Positions 34,699 through 47,215 of a stretch of DNA of 64,000 nucleotides are shown in pieces. Each line of letters starts with the position of its first letter. Position 1 is the stretch's first letter. Where the stretch lies: contig NC_045138.2 of assembly GCF_008831285.2 (NCBI RefSeq), positions 42,523,115 to 42,587,114 of the forward strand, in the 5' to 3' direction. Source of the stretch: Nymphaea colorata (Eukaryota > Streptophyta > Magnoliopsida > Nymphaeales > Nymphaeaceae). Below the pieces are notes generated by a model. That model saw only the letters and a program-made list of their open reading frames with translations. It was not told where the DNA came from and did not search any database. Position numbers and translations under genes: made by a program.

Positions 34699-35202
34699 TG
34701 TACATATATATACATAAAGAGAAAGAGAGAGCAATATGGTAGAGTTCAGATCTGAGTACATGCACATATTAGCAGCCCAAACAACAAAAGTAATGATTAA
34801 GGAGGTTTTCATTAATATTGTATTTGTTACATGCTTCAAAGTGTAAAGCCTTATCATTTGGAATATAATTTTGCATCTGTATATAGTTATGCAAGAACTT
34901 TCTACCTTAGATGTGTCGTTTTTTACCTATGTTCTAGCCAGTGTTTGATGAACATAGTCTATACTTAATTAAAAGTATAGAAGGAGTTGATGTTTCTATA
35001 AAACTGCAATATGTTTCTTGAGTGTATCAAAGTGCGTCTTAGTGTCCTTGAGTAAGGATCTAGAAACTTTACATCCATATGACTAGCATTTCTTTCTCCT
35101 TGTTGTTTAACATTTCAACAGCTTCTTCTTGTCTTTATGACTTTAATTGGAGTCATTGAAAAATCCATATTCTACGTTTCTGTGGGTTTGTTAATGGAAG
35201 AA

Positions 35203-35239
<37 letters not shown>

Positions 35240-35380
35240 TGAACATGGAACATGGAATTTGGGCCGTGACGTTGTTTGCATATAATGGTAGACAGAAGTT
35301 AGATAGCAAAAGATAAGTATTTGTCATATTATTATGTTAATATGGAACACTAGACTAATTATATCATTTTGTGGTTCTAT
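33110..35380. other. AT-rich stretch without a recognisable gene
   Basis: Only short fragments after the copia remnant. It contains a (CT)n(CA)n(TA)(GA) compound microsatellite at 34665-34732 and a (TA)n run at 35206-35238. Confidence 0.5.
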
Positions 35381-35384
35381 GTAG

Positions 35385-36305
35385 GACAGACTTAACATTT
35401 TTTACTAGAGTGCATGATTTTAAGAACTTTCCAAAAAGGAATAATGCATTTGTTGATGGAAAGATTAAATGTCCTTGTTGAAAATGTAGTAATTGCATAC
35501 TAGAGTGTATAGTAATTGTTTTAGATCATGTGGTCTGCAACGGTTTGATTGGAAGCTATACGAGGTGGTATGACCATGGTGAAAGTATAAAGCTAGCAGC
35601 AAACCATATAGAAGAAGCTTCAAACATTAATGTTGACAAGATTAATGAGCTCATTATGGATGATTGTCAAGAAATGGACACTAAATCTATCTCATTAGGT
35701 GTTGATACAAATGAACCAGAAAGCCACCTTGAAATAGAACTTGAGTTTGTGAAGTTTCTAGAGGAAGCCAACAAAGAGCTTATCCAAGAGCTATGCACTA
35801 CACAAAGTTGTCATTTCTCGTGTTTAATTCACATCAAGTGTCTATACGGGTCGAGTAACAAGGCTTTTGGGTGATATTAGAATTGTTGATTGCTGTATTT
35901 CCACAACCTATGCATGGAAATCATTTGATGTGTCACATCCAACATTTGCAGCAGATAGTTGTAATGCTAGACTAGGTTTAGCAAATGATGGTTTTAATCC
36001 ATTTAGAAATTTGAGTACAACATACCGTCTGTGGCTTGTTTAGTGTTTATGTATAACTTACCGCCATGGGTTAATATGAAACGACCTTTGACATTATTAT
36101 CTTGTTAGGTTTTGGGCCCAAATCATGGAAAAACACAATAGATGTACTTTTACAGCCATGGTTGATGACTTGCTGATAATGTGGAATGGAATGAGAAAGT
36201 ATTACATGTCAAATAAGGAAAATTTTCAATCCATGGAGCATTGTTGTGGACAATAAATGAGTTTGAAACATATGGAGACTTGTCAGGTTGGAGCACCAAA
36301 GGTAA
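35385..36305 (+). pseudogene. CACTA (En/Spm) TNP2-like transposase remnant
   Basis: Pieces in order match the N-terminal half of plant CACTA transposases. KIKCPC*KCSNC (about 35465) is the zinc-ribbon-like start. VCNGLIGSYTRWYDHGES (35530) is the hallmark GYTRWYHHGE motif. FSCLIHIKCLYGSSNKAFG ends the longest open frame at 35874. Then come CISTTYAWKSFDVSHPTFAA, ADSCNARLGLANDGFNPFRN and, near 36240, WTINEFETYGDLSGWSTKGK. Stops and frameshifts interrupt it at several points. Similarity stops where the word array at 36306 begins, before the catalytic part ends, and no CACTA terminal repeats were found. Confidence 0.8.
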
Positions 36306-36490
36306 GCTTGGGCATGGGGCCGGGCTGCCACCAAGTACTTGGTACTCGGCCCGACTCGGGGCCGGGTTTGGGTCCAGAAAAACGTAATCGAGCCGAGCCC
36401 AAGCTCGGTTTTTTTTAGTCCAGCCGGGTCCGAGCCCAAGTTTTAGATGTCGTGTTAGCCCAAGCCCGACTCGTTATGCCCGATGCCTAG
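36306..36490. repeat. Word array of GGCCGGG / CCCGAG / AAGCCC motifs inserted in CACTA DNA
   Basis: Starts GCTTGGGCATGGGGCCGGGC and repeats CGGCCCGACTCGG, GAGCCGAGCCCAAGC, GGGTCCGAGCCCAAG and AAGCCCGACTCG in both orientations. It breaks the CACTA frame after KGK, so it arrived later. The style matches subterminal repeats of hAT-like elements. Confidence 0.55.
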
Positions 36491-36978
36491 GCTTAACCAA
36501 AGGGATAGTTGTCGTTCTGTCACAAAGATACACATTCACAAAGTTTAATCAAAAGTAAGAAAATGTGTTATATAGGTCATCTTAGATTCCTGGTGATAAT
36601 GCACGAGATTAATCAATTTTTAATTATTATTTTCATGAAATTTTTATGTGATTTAATGTTTGTGTTTGGTTAGGGTTCAAAGAGTCATTGTTTGAATTTG
36701 ATCCAAGCTAAACAAAGAAATTATGTGTAAACCAGTCAAAATTGACTTTTTTTTTATTAAAGAACCCATATTTTTTTATTAAATTTAAATCCTTGATTCC
36801 CAAAACATGTTTTTTCTTTGGGTTTGTATTTTTGTTACAAGTTGTTTAAGTTTAATAGGATTAAAATGAATTATTTAGTAAAGAAAATAAACCCTCCAGA
36901 ATTATTTTGGAAAATGAGTTTATAAATAGGCTTATTTTTGAAAATATGACTTTTCTTGGAATTTTTATGAAATTTTTT

Positions 36979-37001
36979 GAGCTGGGCGGAAACCCCAGCT
37001 C
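36979..37001 (+). other. Hairpin 1: perfect 8-bp stem, 7-base loop
   Basis: GAGCTGGG pairs with CCCAGCTC around CGGAAAC. It lies about 50 bases after the TATA box, so near the expected 5' end of a transcript. Confidence 0.85.
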
Positions 37002-37059
37002 GTTTTGGTAAAGAAGAGCCAGACTGCAGCACTCTTTCTCTTTGTTTTGGGTTTCTCTT

Positions 37060-37089
37060 GGTGAAGCCTTAGGAGGAAGAAGCTTCACC
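37060..37089 (+). other. Hairpin 2: perfect 8-bp stem, 14-base loop
   Basis: GGTGAAGC pairs with GCTTCACC. A smaller alternative hairpin (CACCT/AGGTG, 37086-37102) overlaps its 3' arm, so the two would exclude each other. Confidence 0.85.
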
Positions 37090-37274
37090 TGGTTTCTAGG
37101 TGACGCCCCTTTGGTGGAGCTTCATCCTACTGTAACCCCTTTTCCATCAATATCTTTTTCTCTCTAAAACTTATTGCACCAGCACGATGGATGAAGAATG
37201 GAAGCCAATGGAGGGTTCTAGAGGTTGTATGAAGTCTCTAATTCGGGATTGAAGAGAACCACACCCATTTCTAG

Positions 37275-39892
37275 GTAAGTTTTCTTAATTTCTAGCATTT
37301 CACGTTAAATATTAGTTGATTTTCATTGCATACCATCGTTTAGGGCTGGGTTTTCGAGTTTCCCTAGCTGTGGATTTTTGTTTTTGGGTAGATTTCTGTA
37401 AATTCGTTGCTTGGGTCACCTCTTTCATGTATGCATTTCATATTTTTGCTTAGGTTGATTATTGTCAGTTGTATTTGTCGATTAGAGTAGAATAGAAAGA
37501 GCTGTCATGTGGTCTCATGTTATAGCTGCTGTTTTCACATTTTCCAGCAAGCTCAAGCCATCTTCTTGCTGACTTTGTTTAGTTTTTCACTGTAGTGATT
37601 TAGAATCGTGCATATATGTTTAATCTTGTTGATTTCTTTAGAATTTTGCATTTGCAATCATGTTTTATCTAAGTTTTGGGCTTGGGAAGCTCACCGGCTA
37701 GCTCTTTGGTTAGGTTGCTAGTTGCATTCCACTGCATTTGGTATTTGTTCTCTTTTAGTCCATTTTGTTTCCATCATTAATTATTCATGATTTAGTGCCC
37801 ATCGTTATAGATTGGGTAATACATAGTGTGCCCAAATAGGGTTTTTGTGGTTCTTAACTAGCTGGAGCTTGCTGATCATGGTCAGTAGCTCTTAAGCTTA
37901 GTTTCTTTTAATTCCTTAATTTCTCAAGCCTTAATTTTGTGTGTTTTAGCATGTCGTAGCTAGAGACCATAATTATACCACTATTTAACTAGCTAAAGTT
38001 GATAGAGTTTAAGTGTTAATGGTATTTACTTTATGTTTAGTAGCTGGATTCATTAGGTAATTTTATAGGTTTCCAACTAGTATAGAATAAATTTCTGGTA
38101 GTGAACTGTTATGTTTACTTGAAGTTCATGTTTTTTTTTTGTTGTATGAATTTTAGTTATCTTACATTTTAATTCATTTTTAGACGTACCCTAGTTAGAT
38201 GTGATGATGTATGCTCAATTTAATTGTGTTCGTTGTTACTTACTGCATTTTCTAATTTTATATTAGTGTGTATGCACATTAGTTTGTTGTTTATTGTATT
38301 TTGACTGCAATTTTTATTGTAGAATGGAGGATGAATAGTTATCCTCAAATTATATTAGTTTTTAAATATAAAGATAGTTATAAATCCTTATTTGTAGCTA
38401 ATTTAATACTATGAATTGTTGTGCTTTGTATTTACTAGTTTAAGTGTAGTGCATACATATCTCATGTTGTTCCTTAGCCTCTTTTCATTCAACTACGGCT
38501 ATAGGTCGGTAAATTAGATAATTATTTGTTATTTAGATTAGTTTTTAAGTAAAAACTAATGATTAATCATGTTTTAGTGTGCTTATCTTGCTTTAGGCAG
38601 GTGTTGCTTGTATTTTGTTAGTTACTTTTATTTGTTGTCTAAAATTTATTATTCATGCGTTAGAGTGATTATAGTGTAGATTGGATTTTTATCTTGTTTA
38701 AGTAGTAAAATTCTAGATTGACATTGTTCTAAGTGTTGTGCATTAGTATAAACAGGAGTAATTTCAGTAATTTATTATTAGGGCTGATTGATCTTTAATT
38801 TTCTTTATAGTGTTTGTGAGATCTAGCATAGATAAGTCATTTTTTTGTTTGAATTTAGTCATTTCACTTAATTTTAGGTATGTTAAAGTGGGGATTTTAG
38901 GGCTGGACGTGTCCATCAACTAGTGTTTTCGCAGTTGGTCCAGTTTTCTTGCTTTTAGTTGTAGTATCTCAGGTTATTGTTTGTTAATTTAGAATGGTGA
39001 GTTAGTATTATTTAATATTTCCTAGTTAATAACCTGCTAATTTCCATTGTTCTAGTTACTGTAGTGATGCTTGCTAACTAGGTTAGTAGTAGATTTGATT
39101 TTTAGAAACTTGGGTTCAGGTTTTGTAGTTTGGCTTATTGTAATGCACTCCGGTAGTTTTACTACTGGTGTAGATTTATCTTAGTAGTCAAGTTGAACTT
39201 TTTTTAGTTTAAATCATGTTTTTCTAGGATATGATGATTATCTTTCATTTCAGTTAGTTTGTAGGTAAATATTAGTTGGTAACTAGTGGATATAGTTATT
39301 TTTAGCTTGCGGACTGCTACTGGTTGATTTTCTGCATTCTAGAGAGAGAAAGTCCGCAATTTTGTATTAGGTATTGATTTTGATTGTATTTTCTGTGGTT
39401 TTTAGTATAGTTTAGTAGCAAAAATAGTTATATTTTCCTAAAAAACAGTTTTAGATGAAAATAAGTTAATTAGTAGATACACCTAGTTTTTAATAGGAGT
39501 TGTTCTATAGAAAGAGAGTGCATGTTTTTGCTTAAATGTTTGTTATTTTGGTACATTTCTTGTTCTAGTTTGGTAGTTTAGATTAGTATGCTTTGAAATT
39601 TCTAGTTTGTAGTCTTTAGTTGTTAGATTTAAAATCATTATTGTAGTCTAGCAATCTACAATAGTGGATTGCATAATTTTGAGTTCACGCATAACATGCG
39701 ATCAAACTAGTCTAAACTTGGTTTAGCCAACATTAACTAAGTCTAGATACTTTTGACATAAAAGATTCTAAAAGCTAGTTATATTTTGCATTAACAACCC
39801 GTTAGCACACACGTACAAGCATATACATAAGATCTCTTATTTTTATGTTTTGGCCGTCTTGTATTGCTGCCATTTTGTACTCTAACTTATGC
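37275..39892 (+). other. T-rich intron-like block
   Basis: GTAAGTTTTC at the left and CTAACTTATGCAG at the right bound 2.6 kb with strong T-over-A bias on this strand and very frequent TAGTT/TTTAG words. It has no coding frame and no internal element ends. Confidence 0.4.
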
Positions 39893-39893
39893 A

Positions 39894-39972
39894 GTTGAAT
39901 CTTTCTTTATGCATCCTACAACCAGCTCAAAAGGTTCAACTTTCTTTGTGCATCCTACAACCAGCTCAAAAG
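39894..39972. repeat. 40/39-bp imperfect tandem duplication
   Basis: Units 39894-39933 and 39934-39972 share CTTTRTGCATCCTACAACC and AGCTCAAAAG. They differ by a few bases and one gap, right at the start of the putative second exon. Confidence 0.85.
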
Positions 39973-40214
39973 GAAAGCAAGAAACATCAATGAGGATGAA
40001 GAACTGTCCTTGTTAAAGATTGGAGTAGCTTTGAAGATTAAGTCATCAAGCATCTTCAAGAGAGCTGCCTCCATTTTAGATTTTGGATTTTAATTTCTTG
40101 TATTAGTATTTTGTTGTATTTTAAAGACATTTGTGTGCTAATTGGAAAGGGTTCATGCAATACCATTGAACATTGAATTATCTTGTGGATTTTTAATTTC
40201 ATGTAATAGAAGTA

Positions 40215-42200
40215 TCTCAATTGAGTAAATTTGTGCTTGTTTTATATTGATTCTTCTTAATTTCGCCATGTCTTGATTATGTAAGTCATGATATTCAATT
40301 GTTGTCCCAAGAGTTTGACTCAGACTCACCATTTGTGAAATCTGGTAAAGTATAACTGGTGCATAGTTTCACTTTGTATTGTAACAGTTGTTTAATTTTA
40401 TATATGTGAACAGAGATTTGAATTGAATTATATTGTAAAATTGTATCAATATCCAAAACCACGCCACTTGCCTTTGAATCATTAGTTGAGATGGAATCGG
40501 CCTTCATTTGATGGTCAAGTAGAAACTAGGATGGTTCCCATCCTATTGTCCGGTACAGATGCACTAAAACAGATGAAATGTGTGAAAGACTTTACAGTTA
40601 GTGACATTGCTCAAAAGAATGAACAATTTCAATTTCCATAAAATAGAAGAAAAAAAATATTTTTTATACTTCACCTAGTGACAAACAAATTTGTTACGTC
40701 ACAAACTTGATGTCATGCATATAGAAAAACAAACATTTGTCAGAACATCATCAGTATACTATTAAATATAGATGGAAAGTCCAAAAATCACCTTAACACA
40801 TGATTGGATTTGGTAGAAATGAATGTAAAACATGCACTTCATCCACAAAATCAGGTAGAAAAGCATATTTGCTTAAACTTCCTTTTGCATGTGTAGAGAG
40901 GGAAAAATATGTTCTACAAAATTTTGCAAAATATTAAACTGCCAAAATGGTGAAAATATTTCTCGTCATGTGAACATGAAAGAAATTAAAGTTACACGTT
41001 TAAAACAAGGAGATGGTGGTTGTAGATGGATCAGCTGTAAAGGGGCATGGAGCTTCAGGTATAGTAATATTTTTTAACATTCAGGCACATGATCCAGGGG
41101 AGTCTAGGATGAAGACCTCCCTCGAAGCATAGATGGAAGTGTGCAAGCAGCCTTAATTGCAGATGAGAAACAAGTAGAACATGCCTGTAGAAGAAGGCTT
41201 TACTCCAAGGGCATGTGGAAGTCTTCCCTTGTTGCATCAGCCATGACAATAGTCATTTGGAAGGCTCATGGGCAAGGGTTTCCAATGGGGGCTCTCTCTC
41301 ATAATTTAGACCATCAAGCAAAAAATGGTGGTGATTGAGGAACCTGGTTGAGTGAAAAAGGGTTCAACAGATTAGTGTTGCGGCTGTTGAATGTCTGATC
41401 TATGGGATCACATCAAAGTTTGTTGGAATCCTACGGACTTACGGAACTGCTCGATGTGGGCTTGCAATTGTTGGATTTCATGTAAGTTTTGGATTCTTTG
41501 TTTCAATCGATACTTTGAAGTCATAGGTGTATACTCCGACCCTGACTTTAAGAAGAGAAGCTGTAACTAAATATGGGCATTAGCATGCACCATTGTTGTC
41601 CTTGGGAGTTCATATTTAATTATAATATTGGTTATTTGCAAAAGGGTGGATTCATGAAGTTATGGCAGCATAATAGGATTTGCAATTGGTGGGACTGTTG
41701 TATGTGTAGTGGGAAGTTAAGGTCGGAGGTCAAGGTTTATAACTAATTGCATTACTGAACTATGACTAGGTGGTCTGGCGCGCGAAACCACATCCAAAGA
41801 CATGCCCAAAGATCATACTAGGTAGAACTCTTTCATTTCGGTGAACAAACTTTTATGTGAATTAATGATTGACTTGTTAAGAATGAAATGTTTAAGAGTT
41901 GTGACAGATCTTAATTCATCAAGGTTATTATAATTCAAGGCAAGCAATTGTAATGAGAAGATAAATTTATCAGAATATTAATAAAACTTTTAAACAAGTC
42001 TGTATCACCATAAGGCCTGCATAAGGGCAATTGATAGCCAGAATGATATGACATAATCTAACATGTTTTAGATACAATTCTTAAGTAGCTTGCAACCTTA
42101 ATTTAATTCTTTCTATGAGCAGCTCAATAATACACAAGACAATGAGATGGACATAAAAGATAATATAAGAAATTTCCAATCAATTGTAGGCATCTAACAG
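40215..42200. other. Stretch without a recognisable gene
   Basis: Short frames at about 40980-41340 (for example CRRRLYSKGMWKSSLVASAM) did not resemble a protein I know. No repeats stood out. Confidence 0.45.
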
Positions 42201-42204
42201 TTCT

Positions 42205-42410
42205 TAGCCATGTAATAAGTCATGAGGAGTTGGAGGTGTGTGATGATCTCCTCTATGATGATGAACCATTGATGGTTGTAGATGAGCAGGAGCATGTGTT
42301 GCGCACAAAGACTATTTCTATCATCAAGGTAGAGTGGCAGCACCATGGAGCTATAGAGTGTGTATGGGAGCTCAAAGCGAAAACGAAAATTTCTGAGGGA
42401 GAGAGAAGTA
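42205..42410 (+). pseudogene. Ty3-gypsy polyprotein C-terminus (chromovirus type)
   Basis: The frame starting before 42230 gives SHEELEVCDDLLYDDEPLMV, then EQEHVLRTKTISIIKVEWQH and HGAIECVWELKAKTK. This is the end of gypsy integrase with the LRxKxIxxVKVxWxxHxxxExxWE chromodomain-like pattern of plant Tekay/Del elements. Only the tail is present; the rest of gag-pol was not found upstream. Confidence 0.72.
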
Positions 42411-42996
42411 TGACATCCCGGTTAGTAGATACATTCAGAATCAGTTTCTTCATTTTTTAAATTTGACTTTTGTGTTTTGTATGTTTATGTACGCTACTTT
42501 CTAATATCTTGGAGTCATCATACAAGAGTGGCATGATTGTATAAAGATCGTTTTCAGCTCTCCAATGACACTAACTGAGTGAAGATAAAAGAACCATTCA
42601 GTTGAAGTTTGGGTTCTTTAGAAAATTCTTGAAAAATATAAGCATGGTTTTGGAAAAATCATGAGCTACTTAAATGAAATTGCTAAGCACTCTTAAGGGA
42701 TTTATCTATAAGCCAATTGAAGGATTAGTAATTTGTTAATCAGATGCTTAGCAATATTACTAAGCAAGATTATGACCTAATAATGATTGTTCAAATCAAT
42801 GATTGACCTTTAATAATCAAGGATTATCTTTAATTAATTAGGTAATTACTAATTAGTGATATTATTAATTATTTCTTAGTTTAAGTGAAATTTCTTAAAA
42901 TTTTAGGTTTTTTCCAAAAAAAATGACATATAGAGTGGGAGGTTGAGCAAACCCCACCATCCCCTCCCAACGTTTTGAGAGAGAGAGAGAGAGAGA

Positions 42997-43037
<41 letters not shown>

Positions 43038-44460
43038 AAATTGAAAAAAAAAAGAAGGAAAAAGAAAGAAGAGAAGGCAGGAGAAAGAGAAACTGCCAGC
43101 GTTGCCAAGGAGGTTGTTTGGCAATGTTGGAGGTGTTTAGTGCAAACCAGTACCAAGAAAAAACGCAGACATGGCCTACCCCAAGGGTTTTATGATTGAA
43201 ATTTGTGTTTTTGATTAAATTCGGACCATAGCATGCACTGTCTCACACCAAACTCTTGAACTCATGCCTATTTTTCATACTCTATGCATTGACATATTTG
43301 ATTTGTGGAAAATGGCCCAGTTTGGTTGTTTACAGAAAGCCCCAAACCCCTAGTTTTTCCAAGGGCCTTTGGGGTTAATTTTGACGCATATTTTTTTGTG
43401 ATCTATGCATTTGCATATTTAGTTTTGTGAGAAAAAACTAGTTTGGACGTTTAAGCCATTAAGTGATCATAGAATGATATGGTTTCTTATAAGCACTAGC
43501 AACAGTACACACACATCTGTTAGTTTTTTTATATGATTTCACCCACTAATGTATGATAATCTGATGTGAGGATCACAAACATCGTGACCATGTTATGCTT
43601 TTAATTGGATCTATTCGAGAGGCATTGTATTATGACTGGGATGCTGACATACTGGTGTTAGATCAGTGCTTGCGTAGAATGTGATTTCACATTGTGCTAG
43701 TATATTTTATTGATTATTGTGATATAAGCCTTATGTGGCATGTGAATATTGTGAGCTTACCATGAACGGATTTTACGAGTAAATGCTAGTCAAGCCCACT
43801 ATACAAGAGGTTAAGTGGGCAGCACATTGGTCTAGGTTTCAAGAACATACTATATTGCGAAGTGCTCTTCACTTAGGCTACTAGCTTGGAGACTGTCCCT
43901 ATGTTGAGGATGAGATGCCACTGTTGCAGTAGTAATAGCTGAGTTTAACGTAGTTTGGAGATATGGCTAGAGTTATGTAGCACTCTTTGTTCCCAGTGAC
44001 TCGGTTTGTGTGTGATGGCCATAAGTTGTGCAACGATATAGATGGACTATGTTGCGTGTTGACACATGTTATTTGTGTATTATAGTTTGTTTGGATTATA
44101 CATTGTAGGCTCAGGAAAGGACATATTAGAGTTTATCTCTAATGTGTTGATGTTTGCTTTTAGGTACTCACTAAGTAGCGAGTGGCATTTCTCAATTGTG
44201 ATGCTGCCAAGATAGAGAGGATGATTGATGGGCGGGGTGATTATGTCATTCTTGACTCATGTTTTTTATCTGTGCACCCAGTTTCTATATATTCGATCAT
44301 GTAAGACAATGGCTTTTTGTATATATATGGTGTTTATATATTTTGATGTATGTTTTGGGTTTGACCACCAGTGTATGGGTGTTTCACACATTAGTTATGA
44401 TGTGTACTCATTAACACGCCACTGTGATAGAATAGAGCACATATATGCTTAGATAGTTCG
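42411..44460 (+). repeat. Probable gypsy 3' LTR, right end not fixed
   Basis: TATGACATCCCGG follows the gypsy tail, the usual TGTGACATCCC-like start of chromovirus LTRs. Further on, phrases such as TTAGGTACTCACTAAGTAGC (about 44161) fit the interior of such LTRs. It contains a (GA)n tract at 42977-43034. The right end is only a guess because there is no second LTR to compare. Confidence 0.45.
42977..43034. repeat. (GA)n microsatellite
   Basis: About 28 GA units with one GT interruption. Confidence 0.92.
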
Positions 44461-46960
44461 AGCTATGCGCCAGTTACGTGGGCAATTATTATATTGTATC
44501 GTAAAGCAGATCGTGTTCTTCACCAATTACAAAGACAAAATGTTGTACTATGCATGATTCACATCGATTGTACTACGGGTCATTAATGAAGGCAGTTGTT
44601 AAATGGTGTCATCCCCACAATGATAGTTGGTTTCATGGCCAAATTATCCATAATATATTGAACTCTATAAATGGCGATATAAAAGCCTGAATTTTACTTT
44701 GTTTATATGTGAAGGTTTTTTTTGCTAAAAGATAGGTGAGTTGAAAAGGCAAACTGGCCTTTGTTTTAGAAATACAAGAGAAAATATGTAAGATGTGACC
44801 CAATCTATCAATACGATGTTCAATCATTCCTGGTGTCTTTACCATGAGTAATCAAACCAAAGGTTGAGTATAGGTCTAATTCTTGATTGAGCATTTGGAT
44901 ATGAACCTAGTGTGCCACATAGGAATGCATGATTAACCTAGAAATAGTCTTGTTTTAGAAAACACATAGACTAAAGTTTGGAAAATGTATAGAAAACCCT
45001 AATTAGACCCTCAGTAGCTTAGAAGTAGGCAAAGTACATTTCAATCAATGGGTCTACACTTGCATGCAGCCTAAATCTATGTGATGTATGATTTCAATGG
45101 AGGACTGAACATTATGTTTGAAATCATGTTTTTAAAGACGGTTTGATCTAAATTTTGAAATGGGATTAAATTTAGAATAAGAATTGAAGGGCGCTGGGGA
45201 TTGGAATGGATTGAATTATCATTTGTGTTTGAATTTCTTTAAATCTGGCCTGTACTAAGAGAGGGTGCAGATTTGAAGGATCTAGGCGTCGGCCCTAGAG
45301 GTTGTTTTTCAAATTTTTGTCAAGGAGGGAAAGTTTGGAATTTCAATTTAAAACTAAGTTTTGATAAAATTATGAAATTCAATTGGAATTTCATAAGGCT
45401 GCTAGACCGGACTGACTCTTTGAATTGAATTAATATAACTTGAGGCCTTGGGGTTGGATCATCTTGAAATGGATTTGTCAGAAAGGAAAACCTGGGGTTT
45501 TGCACATTGATTTTGAAGTTCTAAATCTTCATGCCTCTAAATTTTAGAAAATGAATTCATGTTCCTTGCTTTCTTACGGGGAGTTGGATGGCATGTGGCT
45601 TGAAACTTGGTGAAAGTGTTTGCATGCATGATTCTATTATACATTACATTATGCATGTAAGACTTATACAGAATGAAATAGCTTTATTCAATATTAAGTA
45701 GTTATTTATATAAAAAATACATAAAAACAAAAAAAAACTCAAACCAAACATCAATAATATTGTGTGCGCCATAAGGTCACCATGATGGCATAAGTGAGCC
45801 ATGAGTAACCACAAATAAAACTACGTGCTATACGAACTTCATTTCTACCTATATTTGATAAACTGGTTCTAGTTTTAGACTGAGTTGACTAGGTAAATAA
45901 GTTTAAAATTAGGAGAATTTTGGGGAGAAATCCCTAGGCACGTCCTTAAGTTGACTTGAAATGGTAAAACTCTGGTTGGAGCCCTAGTGTAAGAGAGAGT
46001 CTGCTAAGAACGCACTGCAGGGTATGAATGTTATGAAAACCTGAAAAATAAGATTCTATAGAAAATGAAGTATACAATTGCGGATGAAAGCCATACCAAA
46101 CGACCTTGGATTTTCCTGAAATTAGACTTCTCATGTTTTCCAATGACGCCTTATTTGCAGAAAAGGAATCGTGGGCCACAGAAGTACAAGTTCGCAAATT
46201 TAGGTTAAAAGATAGGTCTCGGGGAAATTTTCTGCAGAAAACAGCCTTCGGTAAGAGTGTATATGTGGTTTCTAAGAGACTCTAATTCAGATAAAAGCTT
46301 GGGATAGAGAGAGGGATATTAGAACTTTCCAACAAGTTATATTTTACCCCAAAAACGGCATCTAGTCAGAGAGCTATGAGTCCTCAAAGTTTACCAAATT
46401 TTAGAACTGTTTCTTACGAGATTGCCTATTGCAGAAAACAGGTTTACTTTGGAGTGCAAACGGCGAGCCTACCAGGCTTTGTTCGGGTCCAAACTTTTAT
46501 CTGAAGGCTTTACGGGTTTGGGAGAAACTGACCCTTTTTACAGAACGCAAAATTGAACACTGTTTGAAAGTTATAGGGTTCCAAATTTGCATTAAAACTG
46601 TTGGCGAGCAGATTTTCCTACATGCAGGAACATGGCTTCTAGGGTCTTGGACGTCTATGTGGGAAGACTTAATAAGGAACCAAACACGACTCAAGTTCAT
46701 TTTTATGGCATGTCAGAGTATTAACTATGTACTAATATGATGACACAAATATCTAGGATAATGCATGAAGGCACAAAAGGAACAAAATGTTATTGTCCCC
46801 CTTCATGATAAACTTCCATCTTTGGGAGAGATGGATGCCTTCATCGTTAGAGCCAGCTTAGCAACTTGAACAACAAATTAAAGAGTCAATGGTATACATG
46901 GAAGTCACGGCTAATAAAGACAAAAATAGTGATTAATAGATCTAAGCATGCACCAAAGCA
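44460..46960. other. Stretch without a recognisable gene
   Basis: No known protein. 45940-46740 has phrases (GCAGAAAACAG, CTTTCCAACAAGTTAT, AGAGAGCTATGAGTC) in the style of long gypsy LTR interiors, but without ends or a partner copy. Confidence 0.4.
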
Positions 46961-46974
46961 ATATATGGTGAGTT

Positions 46975-47215
46975 ACAAGAAAATCAATAATGAAAGGGCC
47001 TTCATGCTACGATGATGATAGGAGAACCACTGAAGAAGCGGCAAAAATAAGAAAAGATGAAAGAACAAAAGGAGCATAAGGAAGAAGTAGAAGAGAAAAA
47101 TATACATATAGAAGAAAGAAGAGGAAGTTAAAGAAGAAACAAATAAAAGAAACAAATAAAAGAAGTAAACGACGAGGAAGAGACATAAGAGAAAAGAGGA
47201 CGTGATGTGCCTTCT
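46975..47215 (+). repeat. Purine-biased tract
   Basis: About 240 bases with very few pyrimidines on the plus strand (GAAGAAG, AAAGAAG, GGAAG words). The complementary strand reads as a spurious Phe/Leu-rich frame. Confidence 0.8.

Larger units (their letters stand above)
36921..40210 (+). ncRNA. Candidate spliced non-coding transcription unit or long LTR
   Basis: A classical TATAAATAGG is at 36921-36930. It is followed by a 320-base G/C-balanced segment with two perfect 8-bp hairpins, then a consensus donor CTAG/GTAAGT at 37275 and 2.6 kb of T-rich, TTAGT-rich DNA with intron-like composition. A polypyrimidine tract and TTATGCAG acceptor sit at 39893, and a second exon-like segment runs to about 40210. 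The only ATG frame in exon 1 that I followed (37188) codes 21 residues. It may be a long non-coding RNA gene, or the LTR or leader of an unknown retroelement; no second copy is in the window. Confidence 0.35.

Noticed and set aside
36861-37088. 75-codon minus-strand frame
   Set aside because: Antisense to the hairpin-bearing candidate exon and without similarity.
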